Assembly: GCA_900708905.1 (NCBI GenBank)
Contig: CAADRB010000067.1
Span: 434,001-498,000, forward strand
Length of the DNA: 64,000 nt
DNA from: Hymenolepis diminuta
Taxonomy: Eukaryota > Platyhelminthes > Cestoda > Cyclophyllidea > Hymenolepididae
Direction of reading: 5' to 3'
Shown here: positions 35,872 through 45,744 of the stretch, in pieces
Numbering within the stretch: the first letter of the stretch is position 1
Layout: each line of letters begins with the position of its first letter
Position numbers and translations under genes: made by a program
Notes under the pieces: generated by a model
The model's input: only the letters and a program-made list of their open reading frames with translations
What the model was told of the DNA's origin: nothing
The model's database searches: none

Positions 35872-38800
35872 CATGTTTCACCACCAATCCTGTAACCGAC
35901 GTGTCATCAGATTTTTAAAAATGAGTTCGCTAAGTTGTTTCATCACGTCCAAAACATTTCAGTTAGAGTAAATCTGCCACAATAAAATTGTTTATTTCAA
36001 GTTTATGCAATAAACGCAATAAAATCAAATAAAAATGAAAATTTTTACTTCTTTTAATATGGGTCATATACTTCTTTTCTGAACTTTTTTCATTAATATC
36101 CAACTGGATTTTGTCACCAGAGATTTAGTATACAACATTTACGCCTCCATTTATTCCACAAAAGCGATATTTTCAGCAATAGAGTTAACTTGGAATAAAT
36201 TCAATACCACCGAGCGCTGCTTCCAATCATTATTATAACTTTCGGTTTTCATTCCTATTTAATCGTAGGATCTTTACATCCTCTGATATTCAAATCCTTT
36301 TAGATCGATTGGATCTAACTTTTATTCTTGTTTACAAAAAATTACTCTGCATATGGTGTAGTATTCATACTTTCTAATACCATCTAGGGGAATGTTAGAA
36401 TAAATTGCCTTGGGTTAAAAGGAGCACCTTAGAGCCGCTCTAGCAAATCTCTAGATGACTATAATTAATCAGTATAGTTGGCCGTCCTTATCACTTGAAG
36501 TATCAATCAATCATCGACACTTTTTTGGATTCAGTTTCCGAGACCGATTTCATTTGTTTTTTGATAACATTTCGTGCTCTCTATTATGCTGAAAAGTAGT
36601 CTAAAAATTTTCGGTAACACTTTTGATTTATCATATAAAGTAACGCTAACTCGAGTCAGTAGAATAACTTTAGCAACCCGAAATATCCCCTTCCATAATT
36701 AATGATCTTTCTATCCAAAATCAGAAAACCAAGAATTGAGTGAAGAACCAGAGCTGATCTTTGAGAGATGACAAGGAAACAGAGAAAGGAATAGGACGAG
36801 AAATGGGAGCCGAAAAAGCAGTGGATAACCGCCAGTTCAATGTAAGTGGAAACGGATTTATAATAAAGCATCTTAATAACAGTACGCTAAGTGGAGTTGA
36901 CTGTTTCAGTTTTTTTCCTCTGATGAGCATGCAATGAAAGAATCATCATCCGGCAAAAAAGACGCTGCTGACATATGGGTCAACATGTGCGCTCGATGGA
37001 ATGCTACATATTTTCGGCATACATTTGGCTTTCTTTAAAAATGATAATATAACATAATGGATTGCTTGATGCAGTAGAGATATGAAGGAATTGGACTTCA
37101 CCATTAAAATTATAACCTCAAAGTTAGCATTATTTTTTTACCCAAGGCTCATTCGCCCTCATCCATCGAAGAAAAACATGTGGTTTAAGATTCGCTGCCT
37201 CTTAAAAAAGTATACATTGGTTACGATAACTTTGCCACATTCTCTCCGCTAGTATCCATAAAAATAGTTTTATTAAGTAGTTTAAATTTATGACGGTTCT
37301 GCGACTTTACAAGCATGTGTCACAAGTAATAGCGACTTCACACTCTACAAAATGAAAACAGCTTATTGTGTGGTTCTACTTATGACCTAGAAGGAGGGTA
37401 TGTATTGATGTGCCAAACACTTCCTTTATTATAAACCGTCAGACTGCTCCGCAGCTAAAACGCTATGTTGTCGTACTTTACTGTTTACATGTCCAAAATT
37501 GCATCTTCGTAATTGCGAAAGCTATGGTTCAGCTAATGATTAATGAGAATTAGCTACTTCTACCCCTACATTACAGTAAGCATTGACCGGACTGATATTT
37601 GGTTTTAGATAATACTATAGCTTGATAGTAATATTTTATATCGATATTAGCATAGTTGCGGACATACAGATCAATTTAAGGAATATGAAAATTCTGAGAA
37701 CTGACACATCCTACTACGTCCCTCAGAACCGAAAGATTAAAATGATTAACATAAGAACAGGGATAACCGTATTTGTATTCTCAGAGTTTAGCAATAGCCA
37801 CTGTAATGTTTAGCCGATTAAAGTAATAAACTTAGTTCGATTGTGATAATAGCTCTCTAAATTCAAAGCTGGGAGTGACGCCGCAGCCAAATCTTTTGCA
37901 ATGAGTAAATTAAATACGCCTTCTTCACTATTAGATAAGTGTAAACACCTTTATGAGACGCGGAATTATAGAAATGCAGGTAGACGCAATCCCCTATTCC
38001 TGACTCCAGCTCTCACCTTCAAATAGACCGATTACTCCGAATGTTACATCATAAAGACCTTGTGGACAAAATAGTGTCCGTCACAAGTCATGTAGAAGCT
38101 GTACTGGTTTCAAAGATGAAATCACAAGATTTCACAACCCATGCCCCTTTGCTCAGTAAATGCTAAATTCACGACCCAAATTATACCCGTTATTAGACCT
38201 TTTTACTTTAAGGACTTGATAGTGTTAAGTGACACAATAGTCGACGGCACGCTTGCTAAATTATTGGTGCACATTCAGTGATACAGAGGATCAACGGCAA
38301 CTACTAATTCAGATCAAGAAGAGTGCAAGTTTCCCATAAGGATGACTAAAAATGCCTTTATCAAATTCAGGCGTTGCTGACACATTCCTTAGCGTGTTTG
38401 GAAGGCTAAAAGAAGTCAGTTGGAATTGATACAAGTTTCGCAAGCGAATGAGAAAAATGTGCCCTCACACTTTCCAACATTTAGACATCTTACCACAAAT
38501 CTTTGTCGAAAGTAACATCAGACAAGGTAGCCAGACTATCAGAGTTTCCTTTTCTCTTATTTAAAATTGAAAATGTTCTCCTATACGCAAGTTTAGGGAG
38601 ATATATCGCATAGTTGATGAACACTTCAACATAAGTTATTTTTACTCATGTTTGCCGCACATTTCAATGTGAAGAGGCCAAGACATACAAACACTCCAGG
38701 TTTAAAAGTGTGAAATAGCTAATCTAGGGCGTTTGAGCGGAGTCATGTGACGTTTCCACCCATGTGGCTTTTAGGCGCTTCGTAAAGCTAATTAATATCT

Positions 38801-38950
38801 TCACAAAACACGCGTCGGAATTCAGAAGTTGTGAAAAAATAGAAAATACGACTAAAGCTTTGGATTATAATAATTTGATAAAATTTTAGGTACAAAGTAA
38901 ACTTTTCGTAAAATGATTTGTTAATCGGCGCTGGCGGTCTGGAGAGAAAT
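35872..38950. other. Intergenic region downstream of CISD1, no gene recognised
   Basis: Mixed AT-rich sequence. A slightly GC-richer stretch at 36,650-37,000 holds overlapping minus-strand open frames with hydrophobic patches but no splice structure or family resemblance; 37,860-38,800 also looks like degraded older sequence. I see nothing else to support. Confidence 0.45.
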
Positions 38951-39311
38951 CTAATTAGTTTTTTTTGCTTCGATGATCAAAGGTCCGACATTGTCGCCAG
39001 TCTCTTTGTTGTAGACATTGTGCGCTCCGTCACAGTATGGGAACTAGAAAACTTATTATTTGGAATCCAAAATATCCTACCTTCTTGGATTTCCAGCACC
39101 TACAAAAGCATGCTTTCTTACCGATTGATTCAATATCGACAAAATCGACAACTTTTTCCTGGTCTTTCTTGATTTCGGTATTGATATGTGTTGAGAAGGC
39201 ACGATTTTTGACTGTGAAATAAACGGAGTAACCTAAGGCGGCAGAAATACCACTGAAAAGGGTTAACCCGAGGACGTCTTTCACTAAAATTTTAATAGTA
39301 AATAAACAACT
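38951..39311 (-). CDS. CISD1: CISD1-like (mitoNEET) CDGSH iron-sulfur domain protein
   Basis: Role: small membrane-anchored 2Fe-2S protein of the outer mitochondrial membrane (CISD1) or ER (CISD2), involved in redox and iron handling. Seen: exons 39283-39081 and 39043-38951 encode a membrane helix ([20 protein letters not shown]), a linker, then the complete CDGSH motif [17 protein letters not shown] with all three Cys and the His ligand, followed by [11 protein letters not shown] and the stop TAG at 38,951-38,953. [11 protein letters not shown] resembles CISD1 more than CISD2. Removing the 27-nt intron 39,310-39,284 joins A to TG and creates ATG AAA GAC as the start; no other in-frame ATG precedes the helix. 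That predicts 98 residues, close to human CISD1 (108). A far-upstream first exon is the alternative. Confidence 0.92.
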
Positions 39312-39517
39312 TGCGTGATAATGAAGAGAATCCACTGAATGAGTCTGGAATAGGTACTGAGGCTAACAAATCGGGGATATGCACCCGCACAATATTGTGG
39401 AAAACATTCATCTTTGAAAAATGACAGCGGATCCGACGTTTGTTCTAGTTCGCAATGAGTTGTAAGGATAAACAACAAAATTATCAAAGTAAATAAAATG
39501 AGTAAAAACGTATCCAC
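39284..39517 (-). CDS. Overlapping two-helix reading frame upstream of CISD1, PIG-Y-like layout
   Basis: A stop-free frame (opening about 45 nt before 39,517, with no ATG) encodes a strongly hydrophobic segment (VDTFLLILFTLIILLFIL), a loop with DECFPQYC, and a second hydrophobic segment ending YLLLKF before TAG at 39,284-39,286. Two helices joined by a loop with FPQxC, and a length near 77, recall PIG-Y, the 71-residue subunit of the GPI-GlcNAc transferase, which in mammals also sits on a dicistronic mRNA. The resemblance is weak and I do not assign it. Its last nine codons are the 27-nt CISD1 intron. An acceptor TTTAG/AG just before GTG GAT could place a spliced-leader ATG in frame. It may instead be only the 5' leader of CISD1. 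Confidence 0.3.
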   Translation of the reverse strand: MDTFLLILFTLIILLFILTTHCELEQTSDPLSFFKDECFPQYCAGAYPRFVSLSTYSRLIQWILFIITQVVYLLLKF

Positions 39518-40680
39518 CTCTAAACTTTTATGTGGAAATGGAAATTCTGATTTTACGTTATTTTATTTAAAGCCCCTTTTAAATTTGCCGATATAAATAA
39601 ATATTTGGCTTTATTCAGTATATACTACATTTCTTAATATTTTTTGTGGAAGAAGCCTTCAGCGCCGTCAGTCGCAATTCTCAGACAGAGGACTGAAAAT
39701 TGCAAACGGGATTTGTATTTAGATCAGTATAATGAAATGTCTTCCTAACAATCTTCTAACTATTCTATGGACATTAATAATTAGACATTATCTTTTGTAA
39801 GTGACTCTGGTTCACATTTCGTATATGCCATCCTGATGGTTTTATTCTGGATAAATGCCCAAAAGAGAACGTATGTATAAGCCTGAATTTGCACAAAACT
39901 TCGAACCATAATAAATTGATAATTGTGATTCAATAGATGCTAATTTTTGCAATAATGGTAAATCAAGATAGCTCAAATTAAGAGCAAATTAAATATCAGG
40001 CTAGTTAAATTTGTCCTAGGAGATAGATTGTGTACACTCTCAGAATAAGTTATATTTGGTCATGTAATCCTATATCTGAGAAAAATAGGAGTTAAAGAGT
40101 TAAGACTGGAGAATTTTAAGTGTACGCTTTAACTCTATATATTAATTAAATGTAGATATGTAAATTTCATTCGTAGTTATCTATCTGCACTAAAATAAAT
40201 TAATGAAGTTTAACGAAATATAACTACCCTTAGAAATTATCCTTAATAAGCCGTTATTTTACTGAACGCAGTAAACAATTAATATATATAAATGTGAGCC
40301 ATTTTAAGTTTGATTTCAGTACGAATGGGCTACTGAGTAAATATGAAGACTTGTTTTGAAAAAATATAAAATTCCGAAGAATATAAGCGTACGCGAGAGA
40401 TGATTAACAGGTAAATATGTAAAGAATTCATGAAAACATAGAAGTAAATCAGTGATTTTTCAATATAATCAGTCAACCATATTCGAAGGTTCGTTTTAAA
40501 CCACATAATGTATATTCCAACTTTAAGCAACACTCTAGAAAATGATCCCGCTATTCTAACCGATTTAGGTTAATAAAGTTTGGTGGTCAAAGTAATTTAC
40601 ATAAGTTTTGAACAGATTTTGTCATCACTTGTTTTATTTTGCTTATTTTCTAGCGCACTGTTTCATTCTCAGCCTTCATC
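39518..40680. promoter_or_regulatory. Divergent intergenic region between CISD1 and PSMD13
   Basis: About 1.2 kb of AT-rich DNA between two divergently transcribed housekeeping genes, so it should hold both promoters. Directly before the PSMD13 start are two good splice acceptors: a T-rich ...CTTATTTTCTAG ending at 40,653 and TTTCATTCTCAG ending at 40,672, 8 nt before ATG. These are candidate spliced-leader trans-splicing sites or the 3' end of a leader intron. Confidence 0.4.
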
Positions 40681-43600
40681 ATGGATTATTTAGATGATAG
40701 AATTAAAAATTGCAGGAGCTTTAAGGATGATTGGACCCAGATGCGGGATCTGTATTCAAGAAAGTATGTTAGTTTGCTTCAAATAATTCCTTAGGCTTTG
40801 GCATCAATTTACATTGCTTCTTCAAGAGTGCCTAAACAAGCCTGGATTTACCTCTTCCCTTGATTTACAAGAGGTTTGTTTATTTTAGTTATAATCACCT
40901 ATTATTTTAGTTTGATCAAAAGTTCCTCAACTCGATTAAGACGAGGTAACAACAATTTCATAATTAAATTGCCTTAGAATTAATCCACTTTCTCTTGCTG
41001 AGATTCTTGTCCCTGTCAGCAATGAGATGGTAGCTAAAGGTTTGTGTTACTTTTTTACATTAACAGCCTTTAGATCCCGAAGCAACCATTAAGTATATTG
41101 AAGACAATCGGAACAAGGTAAGGCCGTTTTGAGCATAGTTACACTTTTTAGTACATGGAAATGAACGACGAGGCCTTGATTCTGGCTCAAGCCACAATTG
41201 GAATGATTAAGCTTATTATTTTGCATGATATGCCCGGTGCTCGAGATATTATTGAATCGACAGGCGAAATTTTGTCAAAGATCGACGGAGTTACTTCTGT
41301 TCATTCACGCTACTACAGAATGAGCTCGCAGTATTACAAGGTGGGTTTCAAAAATGTTTACCAATTTTTCTCTTTTAATCCATGGTGTCTAACGCACTTA
41401 TTTTGTAGCTCATGGGTCAACATGCTGAGTACTATCATGAGGCTCTTCGTTTCCTTGGTTGCACTAATATATCCGAACTCACAGAAACTGAAAAGCAGGA
41501 TTGGGCATTCTCAATTGGATTGGCTGCTCTCTTGGGGCAGGGAGTCTACAATTTTGGTGAATTGGTATGTTATTCTCTTGTATTTAGCTTTTATTTTTGT
41601 TGGTAGAATTAATCGTCTAACTCGTCAGTTTTGTGATTTAGTTATTGATAAATCTGTTTATTTATTGTCCATATAGAGGACAAAATGAATGTAAAGAAAA
41701 GAATGTGAAACTTTTCAGTTGCTTCAAGGAGTTTTGTGTTTTATTATTTTTTTGAGGGAAGTTAGATTGACTGTTGCCATCGCAATTTAAGCCATATTCA
41801 TCAATGCCATTTCAGTTACGAGTTTTTTCCTCTTTTTCTCCATTTCTCAGAGTAGTCTTAAATTCACCGTTTTATTACCTTTCTGTTGCCCTTTTTTCTA
41901 TTTTTAAAATGGTTGCCACCTAGTGAAATCTTTTTTTATAATTTGAACCTATTGCCTTTCGAATAATTTCAATCTTAATCTTGTCTGAATTTCTAAAATC
42001 GGCTGTACTTAAATATGAAAACCGTTAAGTTGAATTTCAATGCTATCGGGTAACATGATCTGTAATATAGGCCTATCTCTTGATTATAGTATTTTGAAAG
42101 CGATCTTTCTAGTTATTGAGTATTAAATCAGTTATATGCTCCGCTCTCTACATGTCAAATTTTTCTTTCGCAAAAGTTATCCTTGTGCTAATGTTATTTT
42201 AGGGTATTTCGAAATAAGGAACTGTCAGGTAGTGGATTCACTAGTTTCATGTGTTTATTCCAGTCGATGAACGTCTGTAGAATTTTAACCTTTTTCCATA
42301 TTATGGATCCTTACTAAACCAGGAAATCTGAAGTTGCTTGTAGGCAAGAGTTTTTTCAGCACTCGTTTCGGACAGTACTACCATCCTGGAACCTCATGAG
42401 AAACTCGCGTTATGCTACTCTTGATTACCACGGCTGGTCACCCTTTGAATGTGCGCCAATGAGTATTGAATCCGACTGTCAAATTTGTATTACTGTTTGG
42501 TCTAGTACAGAACAGATTATGAATTTGTTTGCTTCACTAACTGCATGCGAAATAATACGCTGCAATCTTTTAAATCAGAATTTGGATATTCAATTTCATT
42601 AACCTTGGGTTCATAATTTGTGTAAATTATGCTGATTTGAAGATCTCTCACGAAGTTTTGGAATCACTCCGATCGAAACCTGATGCCGCATGGCTTGTTG
42701 ATCTCCTTCATGCCTTCAACCGAGGCGACCTGGACTGTATAGTGCAACTCAAACCCAAATGGTCAGCTGTGAATGATTTAGCTGCTGCTGCAGGCCTGCT
42801 TCAAGAAAAAGCCCTCCTTCTTGCTCTCATGGAGATGTTCTTCCGCAGACCTTCCAATCAGCGCACTGTTTCGTTCGCCGATATTGTTGCTGCTACAAAA
42901 TTGCCTCTAGATAAGGTATGATTCTTGTCAGGTTATACACATCTCAGTGTAATAGATCGCAGATTAATAAGCAATATAGTTCGATAAAAGGGTGTTTGAG
43001 GTACAAATCAGAGGAAAATCGGTCTATTTAGTTTGAAGTTTTTACTCGAATAGGTCATTTTTGACTCAAATCATTTGCCAATAATTTCTTTGCTAATAAA
43101 TATCTCAATAATACTGCTTAAATTATTATTAAATTCCCCCAAGAATGGATGACAAGGACCATACTCTTTTATAAGAGTTTTAGACTCTTCTAATGATATA
43201 GTTCACCTAAGTGGCATGAGTTCAACTCCTGCTAACGGAGCTAGACGATGGTGCAGAGGTTAATGCGTTCGTCTGCGATGTCAGGTAATGGGTTCGATAT
43301 TCATATTTGCGCATCCCGTGAACTGGAAGGCTAATCCCCTTAGTGGATTTTGGCTAATAATGAGGGTGACCGAATTCGAGTCTTTCACTACCCCTCTATT
43401 TGAGACGAGTATTAGAAGATGTATTCGTAATTGGGCTTGGAAGTTATTAGTATCAATTTGTAGAGTTTTAAAGTCGTCCTAAATGCAGTTCTTGAATCTG
43501 ATTTATTTGAAATTCTTCCCTTTTTTTCAGGTTGAAGCTCTGGTGATGCGTGCGCTTTCTTTGAACTTAATGAAGGGCCGAATTGATGAGGTTAATCAGA

Positions 43601-43828
43601 CCGTTACCCTTACTTGGCTCCAGCCTCGTGTTCTTGACATTGATCAGGTAAGTTGCTTCTATTCTGGGTTATAAAGTATTTTTTACCGAAATCGTTATCA
43701 GTAGTTACTTGTTTCCCCACTTTTCATCACAGATTAGCAATATGGCTCAGCGATTGACAGAATGGCAGAAGTCGGTTGCGTCGGTGCGTGACTTGGTTTC
43801 AGTGGATGCAAAGAAACTGCTTGTTTGA
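40681..43828 (+). CDS. PSMD13: PSMD13 / Rpn9, 26S proteasome regulatory lid subunit
   Basis: Role: non-ATPase subunit of the 19S lid in cytosol and nucleus; a PCI-domain scaffold that contacts Rpn10 and Rpn5. Ten exons: 40681-40763, 40795-40873, 40911-40945, 40978-41029, 41067-41117, 41152-41340, 41409-41564, 42643-42915, 43531-43647, 43733-43828. They total 1,131 nt, 376 residues plus stop, the same length as the human protein. Diagnostic blocks: [61 protein letters not shown] and, in the winged-helix/PCI end, [17 protein letters not shown] and [12 protein letters not shown]. Introns grow along the gene: 31, 37, 32, 37, 34, 68, 1078, 615, 85 nt. Complete, no disabling changes. Confidence 0.98.
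42382..42482 (-). repeat. SINE-like dispersed repeat, copy C
   Basis: Within PSMD13 intron 7. Shares CATCCTGGAAC, AAACTCGCG...CTACTCTTG and CTGGTCACCC...GTATTGA with the copies in BLTP2 introns at 5.5 and 14.1 kb. Minus-strand reading gives GTAGCATAACGCG then GGTTCCAGG, again A/B-box-like. Confidence 0.4.
43238..43330 (+). repeat. tRNA-derived SINE head in PSMD13 intron 8
   Basis: GATGGTGCAGAGGTTAATGCG followed about 35 nt later by GGGTTCGATATTC: good matches to the pol III A box (TGGTGCAGAGG) and B box (GGTTCGA). It cannot be a working tRNA gene, as the arms do not pair well. A second B-box-like GAGTTCAACTCC lies about 30 nt upstream (43,218), so the element may be compound. The sequence after it, to about 43,400, may be SINE body. 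Confidence 0.55.
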
Positions 43829-45349
43829 AGCTTTGTTTTGTATTTACTCTAATAATCTACGCGTGTTTAATGATTAAAATCTCATTGACGAGAATATTTG
43901 TTATCTCTCTTTTGGTGAATACAACTTGGTTATAGAAACATCGAGAAGATATTGCACTGGTAAATTTGCATATTTTTCAAGTACTGAATGAGTGCTGATG
44001 AGTTTAACGACTTCTAATGTGAATATATCCCTACACCACTTGGAAATTCTTTAGCTACTCTCTAAATGTTATTTGAACGACCTATATCAAACATTTCAAT
44101 CAAGAGCAGAAAAAAATACGTCATATATTATATTTGTTTTTTTCTCTGTTAATAACTCTCTCGATGTTCGACCTCATTAATTAGTTGCTGTTTGGGCCTT
44201 GACAAATTCTGTATAACGGACTTTCTCAAGCGTCGTTTGTCTATCTAAATGATTAAAATTGATACGATATACAAAGAAGTATTCTAACCAATACGTGTTC
44301 TTTCTAGAGTATTATTTATTTCTAGGTAGTCTCCATCACGTTACACTTATACTATTTATACTACTAATATCCTATTACAATTACTCTGGATATAACTTTG
44401 AGCAACGTACCTATGATCATATTTATTTTCCCTTATATGGAGAAAAAAAGCACGGCTTATTGAAGAAAATCTTGAAAATTAACTAGGAAAATCCAGAAGG
44501 GTGGAATGGTCGGTATGAACTGATGATTGCAGTTGAGAAATAGGACAGGATTTTTGTTTAAGGCTAATCTATTTACACCCCTAATAATAAAAAATACATG
44601 AGGACATCGTGAGAATGTAGGATCCTGCAGGATTGTACAACTTAGCCACATACACGAAAGGGTCGCACAAGTGAGTAAATACTCAAAATTTTAACTTGAT
44701 TACGTATGATAGTCATGAAGAGGGGCTAGAAGTCAAATCAGGGAGATCGATGTACGAACACAATTAATTGTGCTCATTTTTAGAATCACGCATGTTGGGA
44801 TAATAGAGACTGTTCTTACAATCGTTCTCATCGAACTACATAAGTAAATTGATTTCTACCGGAAATTCACCGCTTAAAATTCAAATCTGAAATATGAGGT
44901 ATTCAACTGCCATACTTAATTGAACATATGTGTTCCATATTCTGCCGGATTTATTGTTTAATGGACGTTAACTAATTTACAATATTATTTAACTTTTTAA
45001 CTCGCCCCAAGACATTTCGTAGTTATATGACATATTAACACTTCTTCTGGACATTGAAATTTCAAAGTGGAGATTTAATATTCTATTGATTGATTGTGGT
45101 CTAAGGTTGAAGTTTTGTGTTGGATTTTCTAGATGAAGTACTCCAAATCAATAATGAAGCAATTACTTAATAATAGGAATTTGAAATTAAAGCGAAATGA
45201 ATTAGCAGTTAAGTAAATAGCAGTTCCCCGGGATAATAAATCATTATTATTGCAATTCAAAAAATTAAATATTGGTCAGAAATGCCATTGGAGTGTCATC
45301 AATGCAGACAAAATTGAATATATATTACCCTACAGCAAAATAGCAGAAT
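43829..45349. other. Region downstream of PSMD13, no gene recognised
   Basis: The PSMD13 3' UTR should end within the first few hundred bases; no canonical AATAAA is seen directly after the stop. A plus-strand open frame at 44,259-44,486 has a hydrophobic stretch but no donor, acceptor or family resemblance that would support it. Confidence 0.45.
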
Positions 45350-45744
45350 CTAACTGGTGAGAAGAAAATGGAAGAAAAGTAATGCATGATGGCTCAAATC
45401 CTCCTCCCTGAATGTCAAAAGCCAACGCCGGTAACCGCCTCTCACCTTCGGAGAACTTGCGAATTTTCTTTTATCCTCAGCTGATGGGTGCACATTTTGA
45501 TTTTTATATTAGCAGGAAACAGAATCTCAAACGACGCTGATAAGAAGAGAACTGTAGCAGAAACAAAGAGGTAGATCGGTGATGAGCTGGCGACCAAAAC
45601 CGGGAATTGAATATCTTCGGCTTTACTATCATCGTCGTGGGTCAAAGACAAAGTGAAGGTCATCAAGGAAAACGAAACTCACTTGAAGTTATTTCCCAAT
45701 TTAAGTGCTGTACTTATCATTTGGAAACTCAGTACTTCGTCCAT
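45350..45744 (-). CDS. Possible small membrane-protein gene, three exons, unrecognised
   Basis: Seen: exons 45744-45683, 45625-45446 and 45407-45350 join in phase across a 57-nt intron (GTGAGT...GATAG) and a 38-nt intron (GTGAGA...TTCAG), giving 99 residues with a TAG stop. The product begins MDEVLSFQMISTALKLGNNF, has a hydrophobic stretch around IYLFVSATVLFLSASFEIL and a short hydrophobic C-terminus (ALLFFHFLL). Codon composition is richer in G+C than the surroundings. Short introns with good consensus suit a flatworm gene, but no family is recognisable, and the frame would also be open through the first intron from a second ATG at 45,666. It is convergent with PSMD13. Confidence 0.35.

Noticed and set aside
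36656..36930. Overlapping minus-strand open frames with hydrophobic segments
   Set aside because: No splice signals, no recognisable domain, and two frames equally open.
43238..43310. Functional tRNA gene
   Set aside because: A and B boxes are present but acceptor and anticodon arms do not pair.
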